DNA of 40,801 bases, taken from positions 1 through 40,801 of the forward strand of contig UPXR01000007.1 of the NCBI GenBank assembly GCA_900557365.1. The letters are read 5' to 3'. Under the pieces are notes generated by a model, which saw only the letters and a list, made by a program, of their open reading frames with translations, ran no database searches and was not told where the DNA came from. The translations under genes and the position numbers were made by a program. Position 1 is the stretch's first letter; every line of letters starts with the position of its first letter. Below are positions 1 through 9,384 of the stretch, one piece after another. Origin of the DNA: an uncultured Dialister sp. Its GTDB lineage: Bacteria; Bacillota_C; Negativicutes; Veillonellales; Dialisteraceae.

Positions 1-1002
1 CTGCAGGAACAGTTTGTAAAAAACGGATTTCCAAAATACCGCGCAAAGCAGCTTCATGACTATTTATATAAAAGAAATGTTTTTTCTTTTGAGAATATGT
101 TGCAGCTTCCCAAAGATTTAAGAACGTGGCTGATGCAAAACGCAACCCTGGATAAACCGCAAATTATGAAGTTTCAGGAATCCCGGGATAAAAATACAAC
201 AAAAATTTTGCTGAAACTCAGCGATGGTTCCCTGATTGAGACGGTGTGCATGCACCACAATTACGGAAATTCTATTTGTGTTTCTACCCAGGTAGGGTGT
301 GCAATGGGATGCATCTTTTGTGCCTCCACAAGAAACGGACTGGAAAGAAATCTGAAAGCAGAGGAAATGCTTGCGCAGGTATATGCTTTCAAAGAGCTTT
401 TCCAGATTCCGATTCATTCTCTGGTTCTGATGGGCTCAGGAGAACCTTTGCAGAATTATGAAGAGGTTCTGAAATTTGTCCGGCTTTGTAATGATTCCGA
501 CATGCTGAATATAAGTTTTCGGAATATTACTCTGTCGACCTGCGGCATTGTTCCGCGGATCTATCGTCTGGCTGATGAAAAACTTCCCATTACACTGGCA
601 ATTTCTCTTCATGCACCGAATGACACTATCAGAAATCAGATTCTTCCCATCAGCAAAGCTTATAAAATTGAAGATGTAGTCCGGGCTTCCCGTTATTATT
701 TTGAAACCACCGGCCGCCGTGTTACTTTCGAATATATTTTAATAGACGGAATAAATTCTTCGCCGGACAATGCAGAAGAACTTTGCCGCCTTGTCGGAAA
801 AATGAGTTGTCATTTCAACCTGATTCCGATCAACGGTACGGAACACATTCAGCTGTATCCGCCGAGTGCAAAAGCGATTGAGAAGTTTGTCAGCATTCTG
901 GAAAAGCACGGAAAAAGCGTTACTGTCCGTAAACAGATGGGCGACGAGATTCAGGCTGCATGCGGGCAGCTGAAAAGGCGGTATATGAATCCTAAAGATT
1001 AA
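1..1002 (+). CDS. rlmN: 23S rRNA/tRNA adenine-C2 methyltransferase RlmN (5' end missing)
   Basis: Radical-SAM enzyme that methylates C2 of A2503 in 23S rRNA and A37 in some tRNAs. The frame is open from base 1 and the N-terminal signature PKYRAKQLHDYLYKR is already readable there, so the gene begins outside the window and probably lacks only about 10-20 residues. The iron-sulfur motif CxxxCxxC is at visible residues C100, C104 and C107. The second catalytic cysteine (ACGQL) is near the C-terminus at about residue 321. An in-frame ATG at 97 exists but would delete conserved sequence, so it is not the start. The gene ends 135 bases before the next gene and a promoter lies between, so it is a separate unit. 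Confidence 0.97.
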   Translation: MQEQFVKNGFPKYRAKQLHDYLYKRNVFSFENMLQLPKDLRTWLMQNATLDKPQIMKFQESRDKNTTKILLKLSDGSLIETVCMHHNYGNSICVSTQVGCAMGCIFCASTRNGLERNLKAEEMLAQVYAFKELFQIPIHSLVLMGSGEPLQNYEEVLKFVRLCNDSDMLNISFRNITLSTCGIVPRIYRLADEKLPITLAISLHAPNDTIRNQILPISKAYKIEDVVRASRYYFETTGRRVTFEYILIDGINSSPDNAEELCRLVGKMSCHFNLIPINGTEHIQLYPPSAKAIEKFVSILEKHGKSVTVRKQMGDEIQAACGQLKRRYMNPKD

Positions 1003-1039
1003 GAATCCATCGATTTGTATACAGTTTTCGGAAGTAAAA

Positions 1040-1068
1040 TTGACTATGTCAAATTGAAATGATACACT
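1040..1068 (+). promoter_or_regulatory. Sigma-A-type promoter for the PP2C-prkC-rsgA-rpe operon
   Basis: TTGACT (1040-1045) and TACACT (1063-1068) are separated by exactly 17 bases, about 70 bases before the PP2C start. The match to the sigma-70/A consensus is 5/6 and 4/6. It lies in the only sizeable gap before the operon. Called by eye. Confidence 0.65.
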
Positions 1069-1137
1069 TTAGTTATCTGGAATTTATTTTGGTCTTGTTG
1101 CTTACAAAGATATTTTATTCTGATGGAATAGGCTCGT

Positions 1138-1875
1138 ATGATTATAACATTTGGCGATTCACGGACAGGACTCATCAGGAAACTCAATGAAGATGCTATC
1201 AGTTTTAACGATAAGCATCTTTTTGTATTGGCTGACGGTATGGGCGGATATGAAGGCGGTCAGATAGCCAGTACGTCAGCAGTCAATTCCATAAATCAAT
1301 TCTTTGAAAAAGAAATGGGCGGATTCTCTGAGAATACACTGGCACAGTCCGTGCTGTATGCCAATCAAATGATTCTGGAATTAAAAACCACAAAAGCGGA
1401 ATTCTCATCCATGGGGACAACATTGATTGTTTCAGCTGTACAAGAAAATCATTTTTACTGGGCCCATGTAGGAGACAGCCGTCTGTACTTATGGCATGAT
1501 AAAGAACTGACACAAATTACAACGGATCATTCCTTTGTCATGGAGCTTGTTTCGGAAGGTAAAATCTCAAAAGAAGAAATGCGGGTACATCCCCGTAAAA
1601 ATGAAATTACCCGTGCAGTGGGAATCGAAAAGGATTTGAAAGTAGATTCGGGAAGCGGAACCCTTCAGGATGATTCTTTGCTGCTCATTTGTTCCGATGG
1701 TCTTACCGGAATGCTGAATGATCAGGAAATCAGTCAGATGATTTCTCAATCCCCCCGGAAAACTTTTAATGATTTGAAGAATTTGGGAAATCAATTAATG
1801 GACGCAGTTTACAAAGCCGGAGCCAAGGATAATGTTTCCTTGATCCTGATTCAATTCTGGAATGTGGAGAACTAA
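1138..1875 (+). CDS. PP2C-family Ser/Thr protein phosphatase (Stp/PrpC type)
   Basis: A metal-dependent protein phosphatase expected to reverse phosphorylation by the PASTA kinase encoded 3 bases downstream. PP2C metal-binding and core motifs appear in order: GDSRTG near the N-terminus, NED at 17-19, DGMGG at 33-37, the GDSRLY strand, SDGLTGML, and the terminal KDNVSLIL. At 245 aa it is the usual length for bacterial stand-alone PP2C phosphatases, with no membrane segment, so it is cytoplasmic. The ATG at 1138 gives a standard N-terminus. The ribosome-binding site is weak (GGAATAGG). The pairing phosphatase-kinase-RsgA-Rpe is classic in Firmicutes. Confidence 0.95.
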   Translation: MIITFGDSRTGLIRKLNEDAISFNDKHLFVLADGMGGYEGGQIASTSAVNSINQFFEKEMGGFSENTLAQSVLYANQMILELKTTKAEFSSMGTTLIVSAVQENHFYWAHVGDSRLYLWHDKELTQITTDHSFVMELVSEGKISKEEMRVHPRKNEITRAVGIEKDLKVDSGSGTLQDDSLLLICSDGLTGMLNDQEISQMISQSPRKTFNDLKNLGNQLMDAVYKAGAKDNVSLILIQFWNVEN

Positions 1876-1878
1876 GTT

Positions 1879-3741
1879 ATGATAGGGAAAATTCTTGATG
1901 AACGCTATGAACTGAAGAAAAAAATCGGTTCCGGCGGAATGGCTGATGTATATATGGCAGAAGACATCCTTCTGGATCGTGTTGTCGCGGTCAAGATTTT
2001 ACACAGCAATTTCGCTGAAGACAACGATTTTATCATCCGTTTCCGCCATGAAGCTCAGGCTGCGGGAAAACTGACGCATCCCAACATTGTCGGGATTTAT
2101 GATGTCGGCTGTGACGGAGATGTCCACTATATCGTCATGGAATATGTGGAAGGAGAAACCTTAAAGCAGTATATCCAGACGCATGCCAATATTCCTATCG
2201 ATACGGCTGTCAGAATTACCATAGAAATCGGCTATGCGCTGGAAGAAGCCCATGCGAACGGAATTATTCATTGTGATATTAAACCGCATAATATACTGCT
2301 TACAGAAACAGGAAAGGTAAAGGTCACCGATTTCGGAATTGCCCGTGCCATCAATTCCTCCACTGTTATCGATAAGCAGTCTATCCTGGGGTCTGTTCAT
2401 TATCTGTCGCCGGAACAGGCAGCAGGGGATAAGATTACTGCTAAAACGGATATTTACTCTCTGGGGATTGTTCTCTATGAAATGCTGACTCACCACCTTC
2501 CCTTCGAGGGCGAAACTGCAGTAAGTATTGCTCTGCAGCATATGCAGGGGGATATTCCGCGTCCTACCCGATATAATCCGTCTATTTCTCCTATGCTGGA
2601 GGAATGCCTTCTTGCCGCTCTGCAAAAGGATCCGGATAAACGCTATGACACGGTCACCGATTTCATCTCCGAGCTGAAAATCGCACAGGGCTTTACCACA
2701 ACAATTTATAATAAACCTGCAGCTCATGACTTTACAGCTATGACAAGGCCGATTCCGCAGCGAAAAACAATCAGAAAAAACATCCGCAAACAGAGCCGAC
2801 TGATGGATACCATCAACAACATCCCCCAGAAATATGTCTGGATCGGCATGGCCGTACTTTTTATCGTTTGTTTTGCCTGGGCATTTTTCAGCTTCGGTAG
2901 TTTCTGGAGTGCAGAGAATATTTCTGTCCCCAACGTAGTCGGAAAACCTGTAGAAGTGGCACAAACAACATTAAAGAAGATGGACTTAAAGGTCTCTGTT
3001 GATGAAATTGACAGTGATACTGTCCCTGCCGGTCAGGTCATTTCTCAAACTCCGCCTGCAGGAACCAGTGTAAAAGCGAAACGGATCATCCATCTGACCG
3101 TCAGCAAGGGCGGATCTTCCATGCTGATTCCTGATCTAAAAGGGCTGACGCTGGCCCAGGCACAGGAACGTCTGGAAAAGCTGGGGCTCGTCCTGGGTGC
3201 TGTTGAGAATGGAAATGACAGTGATAAGCCCTCTGATGTAATTATTTCTCAAAGTCCTGCCTCCGGTGAGAAAACTTCCAAAGGCGCACGGGTAAATATC
3301 GTAATCAATGTAAAGCAAAAAATCACGGTTCCCAATATCGTGGGAATGTCTGTCGCCGATGCCCGTACTGCTCTTCTGGCAAAGAATCTTTCGGTAGGTA
3401 CCATTACTTCTTCTGATGAAACGTCGGCTGAAGATGCAAATGCCATTGTCATTTCTCAGGATCCTGCTGCCGGGGGAAGCTCTGAAAATGGAACAGTAAA
3501 CCTGACCATCGGCAACCGCCAGAAGATGCAGAAAAAGAGCGGTACTGTCAATATTACAATTCCAAAAGGCGGAAATGCCCGTCAAGTCGATATTTACCTC
3601 ATTGATGAAACAGGAAGACATACGGTATACAGTGCCAAGGCTAATCCGGGAAGCACTGTCAGCAAGGATGTAAGCGGAACAGGATCTGTTCGGGTACAGG
3701 TTGTCATTGATGGTTCGGTAGTTCAGGATCGGGAGTTATGA
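1879..3741 (+). CDS. prkC: Membrane Ser/Thr protein kinase with PASTA domains (PrkC/PknB/Stk family)
   Basis: Transmembrane Hanks-type kinase that senses peptidoglycan fragments or lipid II and regulates growth and wall synthesis. The intracellular kinase domain spans about residues 1-270, with a glycine-rich loop (GSGGMADVY), the VAVKIL lysine, and the DFG loop (TDFGIARA). The catalytic loop reads HCDIKPHN, with Cys where the common HRD arginine would be. One membrane segment lies at about 318-338. Three extracellular PASTA repeats follow (each beginning near VPNVVG, IPDLKG, VPNIVG), up to about residue 560. A further 55-residue beta-rich tail looks like a fourth, divergent extracellular domain. 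It begins 3 bases after the phosphatase and is cotranscribed with it. Confidence 0.95.
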   Translation: MIGKILDERYELKKKIGSGGMADVYMAEDILLDRVVAVKILHSNFAEDNDFIIRFRHEAQAAGKLTHPNIVGIYDVGCDGDVHYIVMEYVEGETLKQYIQTHANIPIDTAVRITIEIGYALEEAHANGIIHCDIKPHNILLTETGKVKVTDFGIARAINSSTVIDKQSILGSVHYLSPEQAAGDKITAKTDIYSLGIVLYEMLTHHLPFEGETAVSIALQHMQGDIPRPTRYNPSISPMLEECLLAALQKDPDKRYDTVTDFISELKIAQGFTTTIYNKPAAHDFTAMTRPIPQRKTIRKNIRKQSRLMDTINNIPQKYVWIGMAVLFIVCFAWAFFSFGSFWSAENISVPNVVGKPVEVAQTTLKKMDLKVSVDEIDSDTVPAGQVISQTPPAGTSVKAKRIIHLTVSKGGSSMLIPDLKGLTLAQAQERLEKLGLVLGAVENGNDSDKPSDVIISQSPASGEKTSKGARVNIVINVKQKITVPNIVGMSVADARTALLAKNLSVGTITSSDETSAEDANAIVISQDPAAGGSSENGTVNLTIGNRQKMQKKSGTVNITIPKGGNARQVDIYLIDETGRHTVYSAKANPGSTVSKDVSGTGSVRVQVVIDGSVVQDREL

Positions 3742-3745
3742 ACGG

Positions 3746-4621
3746 ATGAAAGGAATCATCATTAAAAATCAAAATGGTTATTTCTCCATTTATGGAGACA
3801 AAGGAACTCTGAGTCTTTGCCGCTCCCGGGGTAAGCTCAAGCGTTCCGAACAGATTCTGGTCGGTGACACGGTAGAGTATGAAATAGCCGATCAGGGAGA
3901 TGGGATTATTACTCATGTTTATCCCCGGCACACAATTCTTCATCGTCCGGTAGTAGCCAACGTGGATTGTCTGGTTCTGGTTGCTTCCATTAAAACACCT
4001 GATTTCAATCCATTTCTTCTGGATAAGATGATTGTATTAACGGAACAGGCTGGAATTAAACCATTGATTATTATCAGCAAGGCGGACCTCTCACCGGAGG
4101 ATGCCCTGCGGGAAACGGAAATCTATAAAAAAGCCGGCTATTCTTCCATTGCTGTCTCTGTAAATACTGAAACAGGATTCGAGCAATGCCGGGATCTCCT
4201 TTCCGAAATCCATGGCATTATTTCCTTTTCAGGTGCTTCCGGCGTCGGAAAATCCAGCATGCTTAATCATTTACTGGGAAAAAATCATTTCATTTCCGGT
4301 GAAATCAGCCGGAATACAGGCCGCGGAAAAAATACCACCCGCCATGCTGAGCTGGTTCCCGCATTCGGCAATTCTTTCCTGATGGATACGCCCGGCTATA
4401 CCTTTCTGGAATTATCCGGAATTGAAAAAGAAGATTTAGCCTATCTTTTCAGGGATTTCCGTCCCTATCTGGGAAAATGTCAGTTTAATAACTGCCGCCA
4501 CAATAAGGAACCCAGTTGCCGGATCCGGCAGGCAGTAGAAGAGGGCGATATTAATCCTCGCCGCTATTCTTCGTATCTTCAGATGCTCAATTCCATTGAT
4601 TCAACAAAAATCAGGAGGTAA
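3746..4621 (+). CDS. rsgA: Ribosome small-subunit-dependent GTPase RsgA (YjeQ)
   Basis: GTPase that assists late 30S subunit maturation. It has the circularly permuted order typical of the family: an N-terminal OB-fold (about 1-70), the G4-like motif ISKAD, then the P-loop GASGVGKSS, then G3 DTPG. A C-terminal zinc knuckle (CQFNNCRHNKEPSC) follows. The length of 291 aa is normal. The ATG lies 4 bases after the kinase stop, with a GGGAG ribosome-binding site inside the kinase end, so translation is probably coupled. Confidence 0.96.
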   Translation: MKGIIIKNQNGYFSIYGDKGTLSLCRSRGKLKRSEQILVGDTVEYEIADQGDGIITHVYPRHTILHRPVVANVDCLVLVASIKTPDFNPFLLDKMIVLTEQAGIKPLIIISKADLSPEDALRETEIYKKAGYSSIAVSVNTETGFEQCRDLLSEIHGIISFSGASGVGKSSMLNHLLGKNHFISGEISRNTGRGKNTTRHAELVPAFGNSFLMDTPGYTFLELSGIEKEDLAYLFRDFRPYLGKCQFNNCRHNKEPSCRIRQAVEEGDINPRRYSSYLQMLNSIDSTKIRR

Positions 4622-4623
4622 TC

Positions 4624-5268
4624 ATGAAAATAGCTCCATCTCTCCTTGCTGCGGATTTCTCTCGTCTGGCAGATGAAATAAAAGACATTGAAAAAGGGGG
4701 AGCAGATCTGCTTCACCTGGATGTCATGGACGGTCATTTTGTACCTAATCTGTCTTTCGGCATGCCAGTGCTCCAAAGCATACGGCCTGTAACGCAGCTG
4801 CCTTTTGATGTTCATCTGATGACAGAAAATCCGGAATGTTATATTGAGGAATTGTCAAAACTTTCCGTATCAATGATTTCCTTCCATGCGGAAGCAGTAA
4901 TCCACCTGGATCGAGTCATTCAGCTGATTCGGGGAAAAGGCGTGCAAGCAGGTATAGCTCTGAATCCCGGTACACCGATTCATGTACTGGATGAAGTACT
5001 TCCTCTTCTTGATTTTGTTCTTATTATGTCAGTAAACCCCGGCTTCGGCGGGCAGAAATTCATTTCCTATTGCCAGGACAAGGTTTCCAGGCTGAAAGAG
5101 GAAATTATCTGCAGAAATCTGTCAGTAAAAATTGAAGTGGACGGTGGCGTCAATAGGAAAAACGCGAAACTCCTGAAAAAAGCCGGTGCGGATATCCTGG
5201 TAGCAGGATCTTCTGTTTTCGGACAGGATGATCGTAAAATGGCTATGGATTCTCTACGTTTCTGCTAA
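4624..5268 (+). CDS. rpe: Ribulose-phosphate 3-epimerase
   Basis: Cytosolic TIM-barrel enzyme interconverting D-ribulose-5-phosphate and D-xylulose-5-phosphate in the pentose phosphate pathway. Recognised from KIAPSLLAADFSRL, the metal-site segments LHLDVMDGHFVPN and FDVHLMTE, the loop MSVNPGFGGQKF, and the phosphate-binding EVDGGVN and ILVAGSSVF. At 214 aa it is full length. AGGAGG sits 5 bases before the ATG and overlaps the end of rsgA. It is the last gene before a hairpin terminator. Confidence 0.97.
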   Translation: MKIAPSLLAADFSRLADEIKDIEKGGADLLHLDVMDGHFVPNLSFGMPVLQSIRPVTQLPFDVHLMTENPECYIEELSKLSVSMISFHAEAVIHLDRVIQLIRGKGVQAGIALNPGTPIHVLDEVLPLLDFVLIMSVNPGFGGQKFISYCQDKVSRLKEEIICRNLSVKIEVDGGVNRKNAKLLKKAGADILVAGSSVFGQDDRKMAMDSLRFC

Positions 5269-5280
5269 ATCTACAAAAGA

Positions 5281-5332
5281 CCCATAATAAAAACCTGCAT
5301 CTTATAAGATACGGGCTTTTATTATGGGTATA
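5281..5332 (+). terminator. Rho-independent terminator after rpe
   Basis: A 12-bp perfect inverted repeat, CCCATAATAAAA with TTTTATTATGGG, spans 5281-5328 with a 24-base loop. Only a weak T tract follows (TATAATTT). Its position right after rpe and before the independently spaced hslO supports an operon end. Confidence 0.7.
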
Positions 5333-5407
5333 ATTTAATAGAACATGATAAAATAGTGGATAAAGAAATATTTTTCATTCGCATGACAGGGAAGAAGGAA
5401 AAAAGAT

Positions 5408-6289
5408 TTGATAAAACAAAATTTTATAGGACACTACCTCAGTTCTTCGGGAATCCGTATGACGCTGGCAGATGCAACAGAGGCGGTTCAAAAAGCATCA
5501 GAAGCACATCAGCTGGAGCCGCTTGGGGAAACGATTCTCGGCAAGGTCATGCTGTCAGCTGCCATGCTCGCTTCAGACTTTAAGAATCGGGAAGGCGTTT
5601 CTGTAAAGTGGGATACGCATACTGCTCTGGGAGCTATTCACAGTGACGCTTACGAAAGCGGCTGCATCAGAGGCTTCCTTGACCATCCTGAAGTACTTCA
5701 GGATTTTATGTACAGTGAGCCTCTGGAAAAACAATATATAGGAGACCATGGAGATTTATTTGTTACTCGATATTCTCTTCTCAGACGTCCCTATGTAAGT
5801 TCTGTAAACCTGAAAACAGGAACTGTTTCCGACTGTATTAATCAATATTTCCGGGAATCAGATCAGACTTTATCCCATACGGAAATACAGACAAAGTTCT
5901 ATCCAAACGGATCTGTTCGCCGTCTATCCGGATTTATTGCGCAGCTTTTACCCGGCGGAGACAGGGAACTTTTTGCTAAAGTGTTCTCCTCCGATATTAC
6001 TTACGATCTGTACTCGGAAAATGAAGCAGACCCGCTTTCTTTAAATCATCTTATGGACTCCATGCAATTTATTCTGCTGGCAGAATACCCGCTGACTTTC
6101 CAATGTACCTGCGGAGAGGATAAAATAAAAAATTCTTTGCTGGGGCTTCCATCTCATGAAAAGGAGGGCCTTCTGAAAGATCCCTCTATTGAAGTACATT
6201 GTGATTATTGCGGAAAAACATACAAAATAAGCAGAGAAACTCTGAAAAAGTGGTTTGCAGAAAAAGAGGAGGAATTTGCTCATGAGTAA
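5408..6289 (+). CDS. hslO: Redox-regulated chaperone Hsp33
   Basis: Zinc-dependent holdase chaperone activated by oxidation. The C-terminal redox switch is visible as CTC followed about 37 residues later by CDYC (the CxC...CxxC zinc site). The N-terminal core contains GETILGKVMLSAAMLASDFK. The chosen start is TTG at 5408, which gives the family N-terminus (IKQNFIGHYL) and follows a purine-rich GGGAAGAAGG ribosome-binding site. The total of 293 aa matches the family. The stop overlaps the ATG of mtnP by 8 bases, so this chaperone is cotranscribed with the methylthioadenosine genes. Confidence 0.94.
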   Translation: MIKQNFIGHYLSSSGIRMTLADATEAVQKASEAHQLEPLGETILGKVMLSAAMLASDFKNREGVSVKWDTHTALGAIHSDAYESGCIRGFLDHPEVLQDFMYSEPLEKQYIGDHGDLFVTRYSLLRRPYVSSVNLKTGTVSDCINQYFRESDQTLSHTEIQTKFYPNGSVRRLSGFIAQLLPGGDRELFAKVFSSDITYDLYSENEADPLSLNHLMDSMQFILLAEYPLTFQCTCGEDKIKNSLLGLPSHEKEGLLKDPSIEVHCDYCGKTYKISRETLKKWFAEKEEEFAHE

Positions 6290-7076
6290 ATTAGCATTTA
6301 TCGGCGGAACAGGAGTATATGATCCGGGTGTTCTGAACGATCTGGAATCTCATATCATGGATACCCCGTACGGACAGGCCAGTTATGAGTCCGGAAAATA
6401 CGGAAATAAGGAAGTCATATTTTTGGCCCGCCACGGGGTACATCATACGATCCCGCCGCATAAGATCAATTACAGAGCCAATATCTATGCACTGAAAGCT
6501 CTGGATGTATCTGCTGTTGTATCCACTACTGCAGTCGGATCTCTGAATCCGGACTTTAAGCCGGGAGAGCTGGTCCTGATTGATCAGTTTATTGATATGA
6601 CCAAGTCCAGAGAACACACTTTTTTCGACGGAGATCGGTATGGTGTCGCTCATTTGGACATGACACATCCTTATTGCGATACTCTGAGAAAAGCTATTCT
6701 GTCTACCTGTAAAAAGGAAAATATTCTCATCCATAATTCCGGAACCTATATCTGCACAGAAGGTCCCCGGTTTGAAACCCCTGCTGAAATAAAAGCTTTT
6801 AAAATGTGGGGTGCCGACGTAGTTGGAATGACAAATATCCCGGAATGTCCTCTGGCCAGAGAAGCGGAAATTTGTTATGCCACAATTTCAATGGTTACCA
6901 ATTTTGCGGCAGGAATCTCACTCCAGCCGCTGACACATAAAGAAGTCACCGAATGCATGGAGCAAAATCTTTCTTCCTTCAAAAGAATCATTACATCTCT
7001 GCTGAAAGAATATGATCCGGATACAGATTGTTCCTGTCATCATGCTGCTGCAGAATTCGGAGGATTCTCATTATGA
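6282..7076 (+). CDS. mtnP: S-methyl-5'-thioadenosine phosphorylase (PNP/MTAP family 2)
   Basis: Cleaves 5'-methylthioadenosine with phosphate to adenine and 5-methylthioribose-1-phosphate. Family-2 phosphorylase motifs are present: LAFIGGTGVYDPG at the start, LARHGVHHTIPPHKINYRAN, CTEGPRFETPAEI, and VVGMTNIPECPLAREAEICY. The ATG at 6282 follows AGAGGAGG at a normal distance and gives a 264-aa protein. An upstream in-frame start at 6255 would add nine residues not typical of the family. It overlaps hslO by 8 bases and mtnA by 4 bases (ATGA). The substrate could include other purine nucleosides, which the sequence alone does not settle. Confidence 0.92.
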   Translation: MSKLAFIGGTGVYDPGVLNDLESHIMDTPYGQASYESGKYGNKEVIFLARHGVHHTIPPHKINYRANIYALKALDVSAVVSTTAVGSLNPDFKPGELVLIDQFIDMTKSREHTFFDGDRYGVAHLDMTHPYCDTLRKAILSTCKKENILIHNSGTYICTEGPRFETPAEIKAFKMWGADVVGMTNIPECPLAREAEICYATISMVTNFAAGISLQPLTHKEVTECMEQNLSSFKRIITSLLKEYDPDTDCSCHHAAAEFGGFSL

Positions 7077-8128
7077 GTTTGCCGCTTCGTTCCGTGCATT
7101 GGGATGCCGGTAAATTAATCATCCTGGACCAGACAAAACTGCCCGAGAACATTACATACCAATCCTGTGATAATTATAGGATGATCATAGAGGCCATCAG
7201 AAAACTGGCGGTCAGAGGCGCTCCAGCCATCGGTGTCGCAGCAGCTTATGCAGTAGTTCTGGCAGCCATGGAGGCTTCGCACCTGGATAATGAGGAAGAG
7301 ATTTACAGTTTTCTGAAGCAGGCTTCTCAGGAACTAAAGGATGCCCGTCCCACGGCCGTCAATCTTTCCTGGGCAGTCACTGAAATGAACAAAATCATCT
7401 CGGAGAAAAAGACAGACTCCCTGATCACTGATCTGCTTCGCCGGGCAAGAGAAATCGAAGCACAGGATCAGAAGATCTGTAATCAAATTGCCGATAACGG
7501 ATCCGCTTTATTCAAGGGACAGGGAAAGCTGAATCTGCTGACTCATTGCAACAGCGGTGCTCTGGCAACAGCCGGAATCGGAACCGCTTTTGGGGTAATC
7601 CGCCGTTTGCATGAAAAAGGCCAGTTGGAATGTCTCTATATGGATGAAACGAGACCCTTGTTGCAGGGAGCTCGCCTGACTGCGACAGAGGCAGTATCAT
7701 TGAGAATGAACTGCCGTTTGATTACTGACAATATGGCAGCTATCGTCATGTCCATGAAACATATCGATGCTGTAATCGTAGGTGCAGACCGCATTGCCGC
7801 AAATGGAGACAGTGCAAATAAAATAGGAACCTACGGATTGGCTGTTCTGGCCAATTATCACCATATTCCATTCTATTTTGCCGCTCCTTTCTCGACGTTT
7901 GATTTTTCCATTACTGATGGGAAAGGAATTCCCATCGAAGAACGAAACGAAGAGGAAGTAAAGGAATTTCATCATGTCCTGACGGCTCCTGCACAGGTAA
8001 AAGCACTGAATCCAGCCTTTGATATAACACCGCATGAGCTGATTACAGGAATCATAACGGAAAAAGGCGTCTTAAAACCGCCGTATATTGAAAATATAAA
8101 GCTGTATGAAAGGAGTTTAAACATATGA
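7073..8128 (+). CDS. mtnA: S-methyl-5-thioribose-1-phosphate isomerase
   Basis: Isomerises 5-methylthioribose-1-phosphate, the product of MtnP, to methylthioribulose-1-phosphate. Diagnostic segments are RGAPAIGVAAAYAVV, HCNSGALATAGIGTA (active-site Cys), DETRPLLQGARLTA and GADRIAANGDSANKIGTY (active-site Asp). The start at 7073 overlaps the mtnP stop (ATGA) and gives a 351-aa protein. It overlaps ahcY by 4 bases. No mtnB, mtnC, mtnD or mtnK is in the visible operon, so the fate of methylthioribulose-1-phosphate is unknown here. Confidence 0.95.
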   Translation: MSLPLRSVHWDAGKLIILDQTKLPENITYQSCDNYRMIIEAIRKLAVRGAPAIGVAAAYAVVLAAMEASHLDNEEEIYSFLKQASQELKDARPTAVNLSWAVTEMNKIISEKKTDSLITDLLRRAREIEAQDQKICNQIADNGSALFKGQGKLNLLTHCNSGALATAGIGTAFGVIRRLHEKGQLECLYMDETRPLLQGARLTATEAVSLRMNCRLITDNMAAIVMSMKHIDAVIVGADRIAANGDSANKIGTYGLAVLANYHHIPFYFAAPFSTFDFSITDGKGIPIEERNEEEVKEFHHVLTAPAQVKALNPAFDITPHELITGIITEKGVLKPPYIENIKLYERSLNI

Positions 8129-9369
8129 ACGAATCTATGATCAAAAATCCGAATTTAGCAGAAGAAGGCCAGCAGCGTATTAATTGGGTAGAAAAGTACA
8201 TGCCTGCCCTTAATGAGCTGCGGAAGGAATTTGTAAAAGATCAGACCTTCAAAGATAAAACCATTGTCATGTCCATTCATCTGGAAGCAAAAACTGCCTA
8301 TCTGGCATTAACATTGAAAGCCGCAGGAGCAAATGTAATCTGTACAGGAAGCAATCCGCTTTCCACGCAGGACCCCATTGCTGCTGCATTGGTAAAAAAC
8401 GGGATTACCGTATATGCCTGGCACGGATGCACCGATGACGAATACGGCCTCTTTTTAAATAAAGCCCTCGATCATCATCCGGACATCATCATTGATGACG
8501 GCGGTGATTTGGTTCATTTGCTGCATACAACACGAAAAGATGCTGCGGAAAACCTCATCGGGGGCGCAGAGGAAACCACAACAGGGGTTAACCGTCTGAA
8601 GATTCTTGAAAAAGAGCATAAGCTTAATTTCCCGATGATTGCCGTTAATGACTCTTACTGCAAATATCTGTTCGATAACCGCTACGGAACCGGCCAATCT
8701 GCATGGGACGGTATTATCAGAAGCACGAATCTGACAGTTACCGGAAAAACCGTTGTCATTGCCGGATACGGCTGGTGCGGCAAGGGCGTTTCCATGCGTG
8801 CCAAAGGACTGGGAGCCCATGTCATCGTAACAGAAGTAGATCCAATCAAAGCAATTGAAGCTGTAATGGACGGATTTGAAGTAATGCCCATGGACCGGGC
8901 CGCCGAATTGGGAGATTATTTCCTGACTGTAACCGGTGATATTAATGTCATTACAGAACCGCATTTCATGAAAATGAAAGACGGTGCCATCTGCGCCAAT
9001 GCCGGCCATTTTGACTGTGAAGTCAGCCGTGCGGATCTGGAAAGAATCTGCACATCCAAGTATGAAGCACGTCATAACATCGAAGGATATGTTCTTCCGA
9101 ACGGAAAGACTGTTTTCCTTATGGCAGAAGGCCGGCTGGTCAATCTGGCAGCAGGGGATGGGCATCCGGCTGAAATCATGGATTTGTCCTTCGCTATGCA
9201 GTCTCTGGCTGCACGGTATCTCCTCCAGCATGGAAAGAATATGGAAAATAAAGTCTATACGCTTCCTCACGAATTGGATCTGAAAGTAGCCTCCATCAAA
9301 TTGAAATCCATGGGATATGAAATTGATACCTTAACAGAGGAACAGAAGAAATACCTGGGCATTGAATAA
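8125..9369 (+). CDS. ahcY: Adenosylhomocysteinase (S-adenosylhomocysteine hydrolase)
   Basis: NAD-dependent cytosolic enzyme that splits S-adenosylhomocysteine to homocysteine and adenosine, relieving product inhibition of methyltransferases. The substrate region includes HLEAKTAYL and NDSYCKYLFDNRYGTGQS with the catalytic Lys/Asp. The NAD-binding motif GYGWCGKG is followed by the acidic strand end VTEVDP. The C-terminal cofactor-contacting tail (LTEEQKKYLG) is present. At 414 aa it belongs to the shorter bacterial/archaeal form lacking the roughly 40-residue insert of the long form. The ATG overlaps the mtnA stop. Confidence 0.96.
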   Translation: MNESMIKNPNLAEEGQQRINWVEKYMPALNELRKEFVKDQTFKDKTIVMSIHLEAKTAYLALTLKAAGANVICTGSNPLSTQDPIAAALVKNGITVYAWHGCTDDEYGLFLNKALDHHPDIIIDDGGDLVHLLHTTRKDAAENLIGGAEETTTGVNRLKILEKEHKLNFPMIAVNDSYCKYLFDNRYGTGQSAWDGIIRSTNLTVTGKTVVIAGYGWCGKGVSMRAKGLGAHVIVTEVDPIKAIEAVMDGFEVMPMDRAAELGDYFLTVTGDINVITEPHFMKMKDGAICANAGHFDCEVSRADLERICTSKYEARHNIEGYVLPNGKTVFLMAEGRLVNLAAGDGHPAEIMDLSFAMQSLAARYLLQHGKNMENKVYTLPHELDLKVASIKLKSMGYEIDTLTEEQKKYLGIE

Positions 9370-9384
9370 AAAGAGGATGAACAT

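Noticed and set aside
2161..2964. 267-codon minus-strand frame inside prkC
   Set aside because: Antisense to a conserved kinase domain; no start signal.
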